From Triplophysa rosa (taxonomy: Eukaryota; Chordata; Actinopteri; Cypriniformes; Nemacheilidae), in contig NC_079902.1 in NCBI RefSeq assembly GCF_024868665.1, positions 12,242,550-12,306,549 of the forward strand: a stretch of DNA of 64,000 nucleotides, read 5' to 3'. Below the pieces are notes generated by a model that did not search any database, had not been told where the DNA came from, and saw nothing but the letters and a program-made list of their open reading frames with translations. The first letter of the stretch is position 1, and every line of letters starts with the position of its first letter. Both the position numbers and the translations under genes were made by a program. Shown here piece by piece: positions 1 to 12,088 of the stretch.

Positions 1-160
1 CTCTTTGTTACTTTTTATAATCTAAAGAACGTTTTGTCGCCACAAAGAACGTTTGTGAAACAGAAAGGTTCTTCAGATGTTAAAGGTTCTTTATGGAACC
101 AAACGGTTCTTCTACGGCATCGAAGAACCTATGGAGCACCTTTTTTAAGAGCGTTGACTC
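1..160. mobile_element. Fragment of a palindromic MITE of the AAGGTTCTT type
   Basis: Repeated blocks such as aaaggttcttt, tggaaccaaacggttcttct and the end ttttttaagag are those of an abundant cyprinid MITE ending in TTTTTAAGAGTGTA. The left part lies outside the window. A related copy frames 12089-12774. Confidence 0.55.
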
Positions 161-899
161 CAGAAGGCAAAGAGATGGAGGTGAAGAAGGTCAATAGATT
201 TAGAAATGTGTGTGAAAGGATGACAGTGTTACTAATAGCCATGCATTACGCATTTTTAAACATAAAACTATTCCATGTTGTATTAATAGAAATGATCCTA
301 GTATCAGAATGATGTTGAAATATGGCAAAGTTCAGTACAGCAAATCATAATCTCGCGTTATGCAATAATGCATTAACACAGAAAACATTAATGTAGAGGA
401 AAATGTATGCTTTAAATAACTTATACTGTACAAGTTCAAAATTGGAATTACAGTTTATGTATAAACGTATATTACTTCATACTTGTTAAACAATCCTGAA
501 ACACAAGTGACATTCAGTGTTTTCTAAAGAACCCGTCAATAAGGCGAAGTAAACTGTTGAAAAAAAACTAAAACTAGATATCCAGACTAGTACCAACTTC
601 CACTGCCAGCTAAACTGCATGAGGTCCAGCTCACGTGTGCACGTGTTATTGATCAAGAGCAGACCCGAGAATACATGACAAGCCTACTGGGAATACAACT
701 GTCTGGCGTACTCTCACACTTAAATGTCACATTTCGCGACAGTTGCTCAAAGAATTTCACTGTAGGCTATTAAGGACATTACTCTTGACATTGAGTCGTC
801 CTTACGCATGTCTAAAGAGCATCGACATCTGCGACAACACTACATCGGAAGCCTTTTAATTCACGATAATACCTTGTTTACATGTTTCACGACAACGTA

Positions 900-1260
900 A
901 TCCTCACAGTTGCGGACAGAAGTCGAATGACTAAGCTAAATGCCTCCGTCTCGCCGCAGTGTTGTATTCGCAGCTGCCGCATTCTGTCTGTCTGACTAAA
1001 CTTCGGTCGAACTCTTCAGGCTTTGACAAAACTAACCCAGACACACATTACCGTGCTCCGGCGGATCCTGGGACATCCTCGCCTGTAGTTTCGCTCACTC
1101 ATCATAGCAACGGGTGTTTTTAAGGGACGAGCGGCGCTCCTAACCTCGCCCATTCTCTGTTGGCGAGCCGGTGCCCGGTGCAGTGAGCGGTCTGCAGGAT
1201 TCATCGCCGCAGCGCCACTGGAGGGTGGCAGCACCGTCTGCATTGTCTCTCTACCGCTCC
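900..1260 (-). promoter_or_regulatory. CpG-rich block, possible internal mcf2 promoter
   Basis: CG dinucleotides are clearly denser here than in the AT-rich surroundings. On the minus strand a short open frame at 1105-1052 starts with two ATG codons, encodes M-M-S-E-R-N-Y-R-R-G-C-P-R-I-R-R-S-T and ends at a donor ACG|GTAATG. Human MCF2 has a short isoform that starts with a comparable basic exon. Promoter function is inference. Confidence 0.35.
1052..1105 (-). CDS. Candidate alternative first coding exon of mcf2
   Basis: Eighteen codons, phase 0 at a GTAATG donor, rich in Arg. It is placed in the intron after the third mcf2 exon, inside a CpG-rich block. The resemblance to the short human MCF2 start (basic, R-R-G near residue 8) is loose, and the exon it would join lies outside the window. 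Confidence 0.25.
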
Positions 1261-1684
1261 CTCAGCGTCATCATGTAAAAACCTGCGCACAGTTTGTGCT
1301 AACTCATGCATTCCCTTCTCTGAGCTTGGAGATATACATCATATATTTGCAAACTTTGCTTAGAGATGCCGCATTTTAAGAATCGTGGGTCCTTTGAAGA
1401 CATAAACTTCAGTACCGTGGACAGCTACTAAATAGGCCAACAGCTCTAGCACAGCAGTCAAAATAACTCCTCGAAGGAAAGATATAGCCTACTCTAAAAA
1501 TAAATAAATGAAAACAATAAAAATGAAAAAAATACTACTATATTTATATTAATTAATAAAATCAATAATAAATATTTACAACATTTTTATATTTTATGAA
1601 ACGTATTTTGCCTTTTATTATTAAAAAAGCACAAGACTCTGCATGAAAATTAACCATGGCTTTATTCTTGTAAAAGTGTAGTAG

Positions 1685-1985
1685 CCATGTTTTTCTTGGC
1701 AGATTGATTGTCATTTACCACATTTTTACCATGGTTAAACTATGGTTATTGTGGTGAGATCATAAAAATGCATGGTTATGGTTTTGGCCCAAATAAAACG
1801 CAAAACTACCATAGTTAAACCATGGTTATTTTTAATCGCTAAAATATTAACCAACTGCCTCTTACCGCAATCCTTGCAAGTGCCGTTTTGATTGAGGTCC
1901 AAGTATCCAATCTTCTGTCTAAAATGATGATAAATTTGACACCAGGTTGCCGGGCTCTGGAAACATGTGAAATGCATCACTGTAA
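1685..1985. repeat. Palindromic ACCATGGTTAA-type repeat
   Basis: The words taccatggttaaactatggtt and catagttaaaccatggtta occur in opposite orientation within 150 bases, as in teleost MITEs of this type. A similar atgtaccatggta repeat lies at about 47077-47158. Ends are not defined. Confidence 0.4.
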
Positions 1986-2270
1986 CTGTTTAACCATAAT
2001 TTACAATGTATTTACATAAGCATATAAAACTGCATTTGAAAGAGGGTAACCTTAGGTAACCTCACTGTGTTACGTTGTGTCAGTGTGAGACCTTGCCAAA
2101 ATGTTTGTGCTTACAGCATACTAACTGTACCGCATTACACCTAGTGAATACATTTCTTTGGAAAGCTCAATTTGGATATAAGCTGGTTGCAAGTGAACTG
2201 AATACATAAGGGACTATTGCTGTACTGCATTGCAGTGAGATGGACGGGGTTGTATTTGGTAAACTCAGAC

Positions 2271-2385
2271 CTCGGGATCAATGTGAGGTATGACAGAACT
2301 TTGGCCAGAGATTCTTCAGGAATGTCACTGAAAGCAGAGCATTCTGGGAGAGTAATGATGACACTTGAATCCTCACCACGACCCC
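2271..2385 (-). CDS. mcf2: mcf2 third coding exon, start of CRAL-TRIO-like domain
   Basis: A 115-nt exon after acceptor taatttcag. It encodes G-G-R-G-E-D-S-S-V-I-I-T-L-P-E-C-S-A-F-S then D-I-P-E-E-S-L-A-K-V-L-S-Y-L-T-L-I-P. The donor is GAG|GTCTGAG. The G-G-R-G-x-D-G/S-x-V-I-T-x-P pattern is specific to the MCF2 family. The next exon was not found in 1-2270. Confidence 0.93.
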
Positions 2386-5300
2386 CTGAAATTAAAATAA
2401 ACATCAGTTTATAAGCTCTCTGTTAAAGACTGTATGTGTGGCATTGCCTTGAGTTTATGCTATAAATAAGATCTCAAAGGTTTATCTTTAGGAGATTTTA
2501 AGATGTGCTGAGACAAGCCATTAATCCATATGTACAATGTAATTTTTCCTCTACAATGATATCTAAAGTATACATAGACATAACCTTTATTCATACATGT
2601 ATGCGTCCCATAAGTTATACATTGTCGTGTCACGTTCTGCCTGATGGTTTGATTATGAACAATATCGCAAAGCTATTTTCTCAGAGATCAGATAGTAAAT
2701 TGTTTTTATGATAATGAGCAGATGAAGCTTGGACATAAACCCCCACCTGATAAATAGGCCACTTGTTTCTCAATGTAGCCAGCCACCTCCTGCATACTCA
2801 CAGGGACTGTAACCTCTGGGAAGATATAATGAAATTGAATCATGAATAAATAAAATCAGAAACATGACCTTTGGCTGCCAAGTTGTTTCTAAACAATGCG
2901 TCTGTGCTGTGGAGTAAGAAACATGCACCACGAAACACCGCCACCCAGTGACCAACTGTGAAAACAACAAGGACCTGCTATATAAAACGCAGGAGAGACA
3001 TGTTGATAATTGAGCCTCACAGACTTTGACTAGTGAGACAAGTGCATAAAGTCTAATGCATTCTTGTCTGCATAGTCGTCACAATGGACCATAGCCAGAG
3101 ACTATAGTCTAGAGCATGAGAGACAGCAGTTCGGTTTCCTTTGTGTTAGGCCACAATACAATACGAGCGGAGGCTGACAACAGAGGATGTGTTTAAATTA
3201 CATAATGGAGAAAATTGGCTCAGTCTCCAGTGACTACACAAACAACACATTTCCTGTGTCTGCAACAGATAAAAACATACATTTTGCAACGTATAGTGTT
3301 ACAAACAGAAAATATATTATTTTAAAGTTTATTTGAGTTATTTTTTACAACGTGAAAACATCATATTGTCAATGTCACTGAGAAAGCATGTGGTTATCAT
3401 ATAATAAATATACAGTCATATACAGTTCAGTAGAAATGCTATAATGAAACAATTCTGAAAGAAGTTTAAAACAGTATTGTCACAAACTAATGTTACATAA
3501 CATAACATTGAATCCAAAAGCAAACTTTACAGGACAGTGTGTATTCAGGCTACTCTGTGACTGTTTAGATGAATTCTGATGCGCTTAAATGGAGCATATT
3601 ACTGTAAGTCAATCAAAAATAATCATTATATTTACTCAAAAGTGAAAATGTATTTCAGGAACTTAAATTATTTAAGTAAGTAGAACTTTTTCATGAATTT
3701 AAGTTTATTTTGAGCATTTGGGTTTAGACTAGAATGTGTCCTGTGTAATATGTGAAAATAATATTGTACTTCACCTATGGATTCTGTAATGAATGCTGAA
3801 TGTAAAAGTTGAATGATCATCTAACAGGTATAGTGTAGTAGCGAGTAGTGTGTTGTTGAAAGTGAATGAGGGAAGAAACGTTTTGATCTCCATAACAATA
3901 ATGTAGGACTAGATGTTATTTTATAATCTGTTAGCAATGCAATGGCTTGATGCTCTAAGTATTATATTATTTTTTTCATTAAATGTAGTTGGTCATATTG
4001 TGACAAGTGTAAGTTACAGAATAAGAATCTGTTTATTGTTTGAGTCATATAAATAAATGCAAGTGAAGTTTGAGGTCAATACACTGAATATTTCTGTGCA
4101 GATACAATAACAGCTGAGAAAAAAAACCCTCAAACATTTCTTAAACCCACATGGAAGATTTCTTCTTATTTGAACTGACTCTAAGTAAAGAGTTTGAGAA
4201 TATTTGCTCAAGAGCTCTCTGTTTGTTCTTCCATGCCTCTAATGTCACTTCAGGCACAATATTCAAAAACCCAAAGCACTCCCTGACACTGTTAACTTCA
4301 GAAAGAAGCACTACTCTAAAACAACACTTCAAAAACACACTTCTTACATCAAGAGTAAAGATAACACCAATAGTCTGTTTAAAGTAACGGAGTGTGTATT
4401 TACACCGAGTACAAATAGCCCACCTTGTTGGCAGAGACTATTTGCACTAGCTCCGCCCACCAATATGTGATTGGAATAGAGAAAGTGTAAGAATGACACC
4501 ATTTGAAACAGCGACTCAGGTGGCGTAAGGTGTACAGTCTGTAAAGCTTGGTACGCGAGACTGGGGTTCAAATCCACCTTTTGCTTTAAACGTCCTTTAA
4601 CCTTTTTCTATTACTTTACAGATCATAAAGACATTTGTTTTCAATAAAATTGATTTAACACTTAAAATTAATTTTTATTCATAAAGCTTAGGGTAAGGTT
4701 TGTGGTAGGGCTTTGATATCTCAATAAGTTGCCATCATTTTTATAAATATAATGATTTACACTGTGTTATTATTGCATAATGTTTAATGCACAACAATAC
4801 TGAGGTCCAAGTAGTAACGTTATCTGCCACTATTTATAAGTAAATAGCATCTAACTACTATTTCTACTTAATCCAAAGAAACTACAGCTATTTTCGGTCA
4901 GTGTAAATAGCATATCGCTAAGAAATGCTGCTATTTTCACTTAATGTTAACAGAACCTACTACTATTTAAACTTAGTGTAAACAGCATCTGTCGCTATTT
5001 TCACTTAGTTTCAATAGTCTCTGCCTTAAAATAAACACATCTATATGGCGTTCATTGTAAACACATCTGTGTTCAGAGAGCTTCTGTCCAGATAAATCAG
5101 CAGTGCACTATTAATAATTTATAACCACTGAACATGTTATTGTAGTTGTGTTTATAAAGCCTGTACTGCTGTTTAGTTAAATTCACTGCTATTAGTAAAA
5201 TAGCAGTGGCTTCCCTGGATGAATGTTTATATAAAACACACATACAAATGTATGAATGTCATTGCATTGGAATTAAGATAGCACACTTCATGCAATTTCA

Positions 5301-7107
5301 AGCATACATTCTACAAAGATAAGAATAAACATGTAAAGATTAGTTAATGTGATGGATCATAACTGTGGTTACTCTAATAGTGTTCCTGTGTAACTTCAAA
5401 GGGGGTACATTTATGTATTAAAATGTATGGATTAAAATTTATGGTTGGGTAAACATTTCAATTCAATTTATTTATATAGCGCTTTTCACAATGTGCATTG
5501 TCCCACAGCAGCTTTACAGGAACAAATAAGAAAAACACAGAAAGGTAAAACACAGCACAGTGCATGGTGTTTATAGACCAAGCAAGATCATTCTAGTAAA
5601 TAATATCTAATAAATAAATAAATAAATGCAGTCTCCCGGTGAGCAAGCCAACACTGCCCTGCAACAAAATGGTGAAGTTGTCAAGTAGCAGCACGTTTTT
5701 ATTGATATTTTGTTGCATGAAATGTATGCATTTTACGTGTAATTAAAACTTACAAATACTTAACCTTTTGAGGGCACTGTGCTCCATAGGCTACTACTAA
5801 TATAGGACAAATTAGCACAAATTAAAACTATTCATATGAAACAAATTTTGGCTCCCATGTGTGTGCACATGTACTGTAAATGTGCGATTGTGGGAATGAA
5901 AGCATCCAGAGTCCAAAGCAGGAGATTAACTCCACAGATTCAAGAGCTGCATGGTGTTTTTTTCAAATAGCTAACACATAAACAGCTTCGATTAACTTTT
6001 GAAAAAAGAATTACATTCGGATAGACTTTATAAAATACCTTTCAGGTCTTTCTTACAGGATGTTCATTTTAATTCAGATCACTAAACAGGTGTTCAATAG
6101 GTTGTTCTCTGTACACGGGACCTGACTGGACCTGAAAAGAACTGCTCCAATTACACTTACGTCACTACAACCTAATAAACCAACACCTTTCCACAGCATT
6201 ACTTCGAAATAGACGCACACACACAACCCCAACATGAGGACAGGTGCCAAGAACCCGAGCCACACTGCCAACGCTAATCCTTTTCAGGAAACACCTTGAC
6301 AAACAGAAGAAAGATGAAGTAAATATACAGCACACAGAATCCGGTGTTTCGAAGTTCGACTTTTGTCTATTAAAGTGAAAGCTCAGGAAACAGAGAAGTG
6401 ACCATGAATGAAATGCTGAGTCATGGTCTAAGGAAAATGCTGTGGCTACATAGGGCTGATCCGATTTGATAAGCACAGAGGTAGAGAGCAGGCCAGAGGA
6501 GTAAAACGGCAGCTTTCCTTCCTGTTTTATCATGCTGCTGTATGTACTGTACAATGTCTATTTTTATCCTTCAATCTCACAAGTGGCCCAAATATTAAAC
6601 ATGATTACAAACTTATTTTTGTGCAGTTCTTTTTTTTGCGCCTTAGCCTTTCCGATGCAAAAATGTTAAACCCGGCAAAATTCAATTGGAATTCAATGCT
6701 TATTTCATATATATGAAAACATATTTCATTATGGAAAAAGATCTTGAAGAAGTCTTGCAGGCTTTTTAAAGAAAAAAGTCCGTAAAACAAAAGCACATCA
6801 TCATATCTAGATTATAGATAAACATTTATTAAGTCATAAATAACATGCATAATCCTTGCATACAGTAAAAACAATTCCCAGAATTCTCCTACACAACCCA
6901 TTCCACTTTAAATAAAAACATTCTGGGACGCCACAAAAATGGTACTTTCCAGGACCCCCTCAAATGGTTTACAATGTGTATGTTTTGAAGGATTAAATGG
7001 TAAGTATACTCACGTTGCAGTGTGCTCTCTAGCTCGGAGCCTGCCTGCAAAAGGTTGTAATAGCCCTCCATGTCTTTCTGGGGCTCCTGAGGAGAGGTTG
7101 AGCCCAT
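2271..7107 (-). CDS. mcf2: mcf2 (Dbl-family Rho GEF), 5' part only, gene-level entry
   Basis: Three exons join in phase to give a 93-residue N-terminus. The last two encode M-Q-E-V-A-G-Y-I-E-K-Q-V-A-Y-L-S-G-G-R-G-E-D and I-I-T-L-P-E-C-S-A-F-S-D-I-P-E-E. These align with the start of the Sec14/CRAL-TRIO-like domain of MCF2 and MCF2L (K-x-x-A-Y-L-S-G-G-R-G-x-D, P-x-x-x-A-F-S-x-I-P). Full proteins continue with spectrin repeats and the DH-PH module that activates Rho/Cdc42; these lie left of the window. Position next to atp11c in the same orientation favours mcf2 over mcf2l (the latter neighbours ATP11A). The start Met is inferred as the first in-frame ATG. Confidence 0.85.
2747..2815 (-). CDS. 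mcf2: mcf2 second coding exon
   Basis: A 69-nt exon between acceptor tcttcccag and donor CAG|GTGGGG. It encodes V-T-V-P-V-S-M-Q-E-V-A-G-Y-I-E-K-Q-V-A-Y plus L-S and one base. It matches the MCF2L stretch I-V-P-L-x-x-x-D-I-Q-x-x-L-K-K-R-F-A-Y-L-S in position and spacing. Confidence 0.88.
4430..5025. repeat. Element bounded by GGCAGAGACTATT inverted repeats
   Basis: GGCAGAGACTATT at 4430-4442 occurs inverted at 5013-5025 with similar flanking bases inward. The right third (4826-5025) is a degenerate tandem array with units like CTATTTTCACTTAGTGTAAA. The left part contains a tRNA-like sequence. No clear target duplication was found. Confidence 0.45.
4512..4580 (+). repeat. tRNA-derived SINE-like head
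   Basis: A box A-like TGGCGTAAGGTG at 4520-4531 and a box B-like GGTTCAAATCC at 4565-4575 are spaced about as in a tRNA promoter. The sequence does not fold into a convincing intact tRNA, so it is read as a SINE head rather than a tRNA gene. Confidence 0.5.
5455..5560. repeat. Common teleost interspersed repeat (ATTTATATAGCGCTTTT type)
   Basis: The string caatttatttatatagcgc followed by ttttcacaatgtgcattgt and cagctttacagg is a very widespread fish repeat. Only this core is recognisable, and its class is not assigned. Confidence 0.6.
7014..7107 (-). CDS. mcf2: mcf2 first coding exon
   Basis: The frame open to the donor (CTGCAAC|GTGAGT) first meets ATG at 7107, giving M-G-S-T-S-P-Q-E-P-Q-K-D-M-E-G-Y-Y and ending E-L-E-S-T-L-Q with one base left over. 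That base joins AG of the next exon to make Gln. The frame stays open upstream to a TAA near 7220, and there is an acceptor-like ttctttcag at 7202, so a further upstream coding exon cannot be excluded. Confidence 0.7.
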
Positions 7108-7710
7108 GCCCTGGCTGTTCCCGGAGACGAGTGACTCGACTCTGGGCCTCTCAGGGCCCTCAAATCCCTCAACACCCAGGTTCCATCTCACCACCTCCAC
7201 TGAAAGAATCCCAGCAGAGGTTTAACTCCACGCTGCCACTCAGGCCTGTGAAATCTCCAAGTCACCTTGAGCAGAAGCAAGTGCATCCGCAAACTCCAGC
7301 GACACAGATCCCCCACTAGTAGAAACAGTGTCTGGAAATATCTATGACAAAGAGCCTGCTGCAGCAGATAGTAGCGCTGCAGTAACGCATCTCATCTTAC
7401 AAAAAACAACACACACGTAATGGAGGGTCAAAGAGGATGAGGTGGTCAGTAAGGTGTCCTGTCCAAAACCGAATCGGCTTAACAGCGTTTCCTCCAACAG
7501 TGCTGATGGTCTGCACCCTTAAAACACACAGCACACACCCTCCGGCTGTAAAGTCCTGACTCTGGCAAGTTCAAGTGCGTCAGTTCTGCATCGTTGTAAG
7601 GCTCAGACTATTGACACACTGCCAACTCCCTCCCCATTGACTTATTCCACTGTAGAGTTAAGACTCCACCCCCTTCTCATCTGCACGCTCCTCATTGGTC
7701 AGTTTTCTCA
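7108..7710 (-). promoter_or_regulatory. Presumed mcf2 5' UTR and promoter region
   Basis: Upstream of the first in-frame ATG on the minus strand there is no further MCF2-like coding sequence. A CCAAT box reads on the minus strand at about 7695-7699, followed by a G-rich ggggtgg. The microsatellite begins at 7722 just beyond. The transcription start is not determinable by eye. Confidence 0.35.
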
Positions 7711-7721
7711 CATGCAGTGAG

Positions 7722-7792
<71 letters not shown>
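7722..7792. repeat. (CT)n(CA)n compound microsatellite
   Basis: About 20 CT units run directly into about 16 CA units. It lies just upstream of the presumed mcf2 promoter. Confidence 0.97.
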
Positions 7793-7794
<2 letters not shown>

Positions 7795-8187
7795 CTGTTC
7801 TGAATATCACTGACAAACAAAACAATTTTTCCATCCCAGTCTAAATGAGTTTCATTGTTCAGAATACAGAAAAGTATGACATGTGGGAAAAATGCACAAA
7901 TACAGATGAAAAAGAGGCATTGTTGTCAAAGAAAACACTATTTATACTTCTACAACAACGTCTTATCTCCATTTCAGATCATTTGGATTCATAGAACACA
8001 TTCTGCAGCTGTTGGACAGAGAGAGTAAGACTGAAAAACTTGAATATGTCATTCTCAATATACTATTAAAATGGGAAGGACTTGAAACATCCTAGAAATG
8101 AAGTCAAGTAAAAATAAAATAAAGATTTTAGGCTAAATTTTAACCGAAACATATCATATAGACTTAAAATTAATTATTCAAAAAACT

Positions 8188-8561
8188 AAAGTCACCATGA
8201 AATCAATCAGGAAAGGTGTTTTACACAGTGTTGCAGTGATTATTATAAAGGATTTAACAGTGCACACCAATTTTTTATGCATTTGCACTTGTAATCTTTA
8301 ATCAAAAACATTAGGCTCCTCTCCCCATCTCAACAACAACTCTTCACCACATGAAATAAGCAACAAAAAGAGGTAGGACTATACTGACTGTCCAATGGCC
8401 AGGCATTTTTAGCCTTCCCCTCAAGGCCCAACTAACAACAAACCAATCAAAAAGGGAAGGACAAAATAAAGCCCCGCACTACATTTTTTCTAGAAGCCGT
8501 TTCACTCGGATATGTCACGATATGGAAAAGTCAATCGCAACTTCCATTTCATGGTGGCTTT
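8188..8561. mobile_element. MITE with AAAGTCACCATGAAAT ends
   Basis: AAAGTCACCATGAAAT at the left and its complement ATTTCATGGTGGCTTT at the right match 15 of 16 bases over a 374-bp unit. The two ends sit next to TAAA/TTTAAA, as in TTAA-type insertions. No coding sequence is inside. Confidence 0.6.
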
Positions 8562-9454
8562 AAACTTCTTTTAAGTCTTAATAAATTGTGTCTCTAAAAG
8601 GATGTCATGACATCATCATTTAAATAGACTAGATATTTGTAGCTGGGGTATTGTCTAATTTTAATTTTAATAAATAAAAAATTGGTGAAATTGTTAATAC
8701 AAATTTGAATGTAATCTCAACCCCCACCAAAATATGTATACTCAGGGCTTTTGTTACCAATATATATTTTTTAATTTCATTAAAATTTATTAAAATGCAT
8801 GCTCTGGGAAAACACATGTAATGTATGCCCTCAGCATGAGGTCACAATGTCAAACAGTGCTTAAAAATATAATAAATTGAGAAAGAAAAAAGCCAACCAC
8901 TGGAATGACTGTGAAATCAAATATAAATGATTTCTCCTTATTTGCAGTCTTGTCAACCCGTTGTTGGAAGAAAAATATTTGTTAGTACTAAAATCTGTTG
9001 TAACCTCAGTTGGTTCTTTGTGAACGTAACACTAACCCATCAGAAATCATGAACACCATCAGATGAAGGTTTTTATCATCAAAGTTTTGGGTGTTCTTTC
9101 TTGAGTTTGTTGAATTAAACTATACTATCATCCAATAAACTACAAGTTTTAATTTCCTTAAAACATTGGTAATATATACTTAACTTAAAGCTGAGAATTC
9201 GGGAACTGGATTTAGGAACTGAAAGTGTGAAAAAAATATTTGATCCCTTAAAAGGTTGACACAAATTAAGCTATGAAGTGAATACATTTTTAGAAAAAAA
9301 AAACATTTGCATAAAAACCTGTTCCCTTACAGAATTTATTAGCCGAGACGTTCGTCTTCAACTATTTCCTTTTTTTTAATGTAGTATCATTTGCATTAAG
9401 GACAGTTTTGACAAAAAGACCAATCCTCAGACACACATTTCTTCTTCAAAACAG

Positions 9455-9460
9455 CATTTA
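9455..9460 (-). terminator. Candidate polyadenylation signal AATAAA for atp11c
   Basis: A TTTATT on the plus strand reads AATAAA on the minus strand, with a GT-rich element about 20-30 bases downstream. Other AATAAA matches exist near 13740 and 9333, so this is the best of several candidates. Confidence 0.4.
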
Positions 9461-12088
9461 TTAAAGAAGTTTGAAACAGACTGGTCTTGAGAGGTACATT
9501 CAGATCAGCTGGTGCCTGAGGGATATGATGGAGGGAGCAGAACTGACAGTGTTACTGCCCGCAACACACCTTACCTCGCTCTCCACAACCAGGCAGCCTT
9601 TCCCTGCTTTTTTTTTTGACGTTTTCTTTTTCTTACAAAAAGTGGCTCAAAAGTTCCATTAAAAATACAATCAAATATTTTTTTCATATTCAGGCAACAT
9701 GAGAATCCAAGATTTACAATATAAGCTTTGAAAATAGCATCTCTGAAGTCATTTAAAGGTCTGTTTGGAAATTTCAAACATTGCAGGCAAGAACCATTTA
9801 CCCCTCCCGATCTTAAAGAACACAGCGATGTGTCGAATCATCTTGGTGTGAGTGTGTATGTGCTCACCAGGGGTTCAGTACAGTGGTGCCATTAGTGGTC
9901 ACCCATGCACAGGAAAAGACAAATGGATTTACGTTTGTGTTGAAACATCAACCCAACCAGCCAAACTTCAATCATATGGCTAATTCAAAAGCAAAAAGTT
10001 AAAGCTTTCATATATTTTCTTTAAAAAAGCTGATTCACGGGGTAATCAGAAATGAATAGAAGGCCTGGTGGTTACGCGGGGCTGCGATACAGCTGGATTA
10101 AGCCAGACCCTGAACTGGGAGCTGAAATTAAGATGCTTAGCATCATGACACAGTCAAAGGTCTAACACGCACCACTCTCCCTTGGATAATACACACACAC
10201 ATTCACACATACACATGCACTTAGGACAGCTGGAATGGGGTATTTTTAATATGGCATTGTTTTTATAGGAGAAACGTGATAAAAAATTCCCAATAACAAA
10301 ACATGCCAGACATCAACTCTTTACACCCATTTTGGGTTACAAGCAAAAAAGAACTGATTACATCATACATATTAAAGGGACAGCAGACATCCGAGGATCA
10401 GCTTCATTCATACAAGACTCTGGTCTTGGACCGGCCCGATATTAGTATAAGATATACCTGACTGATCTCTGATCAGTGAACGAGAGCCAAGAACTGCTGG
10501 TCTACAGGGACGTCTCAGGCTAACAGGATATAGAAACCCAATCTGTTCAACAGCGGGTTGCACAGGCAAAAATCAATTGGCACGAGCTGACAATGTTTAA
10601 TTTAAGAAGAGAAAGAAATATCTTTGACAAAAATATAACATTTGAGAGTAAAATTACACGGTATAATAAATAGAATCACATAGTCACGAACAAAAAATCA
10701 ATTATAATCTAAAAAGCGATTGAAAACATGGCACACAGAAATGGAATGTATTCAGAAGCACGAGTTCAATGAAGATTGTTTGCCCACCTAAATAGTTTAT
10801 ACTAGCAGGCGTCAAACGTGACTTGTGTTTCGAAACGCATCGAATCCAAACTTCCTATTTAAGCAACCTAAACTCCACCCCTGAAACAGATCCCATTAAA
10901 TTCATTAATTTAGTTAGAAGCCTTGTAAAGTGTGTGCATGCGTGGGTGATCCGACCACTGGCCTGGCGAACAAAGCTGACACGTCAACCTAAATGTCACT
11001 AAGGACAGTGCAAAACGGCCCACTTCCAGTGAACAGAAACGTAACTCCGACTCGCTCAGCAATACGCTATTAGTTTCGCATTACAGATCGATCTCGCTGT
11101 GTGCGGTTGCTTTTCTAACAGCACACACAGACCACACCACACGTCTTTCATTTTTTTGGCTTCGAGCGACAATATCCGTAATTTCACTAGTACATCTTAA
11201 ATTTGTAATCCAACTGTAAACTCATCTCCGTCTCAACAGAGAGTAACAATAAACGACAGTACTATATATGAAAAACCTAACTAGTTTTCGTTTTCTTTCT
11301 CACACACGCACACGTATGCACACGTGTTGATGGCACCGTGGGATATTTCCGAACTTGTTGAAAGGCAGCTTTTATACCCATAGGGTCAAGACCCTCAGTG
11401 CAGCATCTTAGAGCTCACATTTAGGGATCTCAAACAGCTACATATCACAAAACTCTAAACTACCGATTTGGGATTGGCGATCACACTTGGCAGCTGATGC
11501 CAGAAGGGCCAACTGTGGGTGTTGACAATATGGAAACCAAAAAAAGAGAGAATGTCGACGGAAGTGGAATTCTTTACATTTTTCGCTCATGCCGATAAGG
11601 AAGAGCCTACATGTCATAACATCCCGTAGCAGTTGTGCGCTACTGATGATGTTGCCAGCGTTACAATCTTCCCACGAGGGCTGAATATGAGTGTGGCAGT
11701 ACAGAAAGGTTTCACTTTTCAATGCTGTGAACGCTTATTCAAAAAACAAGGATAAATCTTGAGAAATCATGCTGGGATGGGAGGCTTGAGAAGGATCCAG
11801 ACAGCAGAACAGATGAGGTGAAAAGAAGGCCAAAGTGGCTGACAGACTGATGAGTCAAAGCCTGGTCTGGTTCTGTTTTCGTGTTCTATTCGGGCAGAAG
11901 GAAGGAAAAAAGCCCCTGCAGATGTTCTGGCCATGGCTGATGTCCATCAGTAGTGTTCCTTCAGATGTTTATAGGACAGGGGTGTTACAGCAGCCATCTG
12001 TGACGGACCAAAACATACATCCTCACTCAAAACAAATCAGCACACATGTTCTAGAAAGTAAAAAGATTTTTACTGAAAGGTTTATACA

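Larger units (their letters stand above)
161..2270. other. mcf2 intron sequence left of the third exon
   Basis: Apart from the CpG-rich block at 900-1260 and a palindromic repeat near 1685-1985 (ccatggtta and its complement taaccatgg repeated), I see nothing specific. No further mcf2 exon was recognised. Confidence 0.5.
2816..7013 (-). other. mcf2: mcf2 intron 1
   Basis: A 4.2-kb intron between the first and second recognised coding exons. It holds the tRNA-derived sequence near 4512, the inverted-repeat element 4430-5025 and a common teleost repeat at 5455-5560. The rest is AT-rich with nothing recognised. Confidence 0.7.

Noticed and set aside
4512..4580. Possible tRNA gene
   Set aside because: Boxes A and B are present, but the stems do not pair convincingly and there is no terminator run; a SINE head fits better.
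6165..6554. Minus-strand open frame of 129 codons in mcf2 intron 1
   Set aside because: No similarity to MCF2 family exons and no phase-compatible splice sites linking it to 7014 or 2815.
6939..7319. Plus-strand open frame of 126 codons
   Set aside because: It overlaps the mcf2 first coding exon on the other strand, where phase, donor and joining to MCF2-like exons are supported; the plus-strand product looks like a proline-rich shadow.
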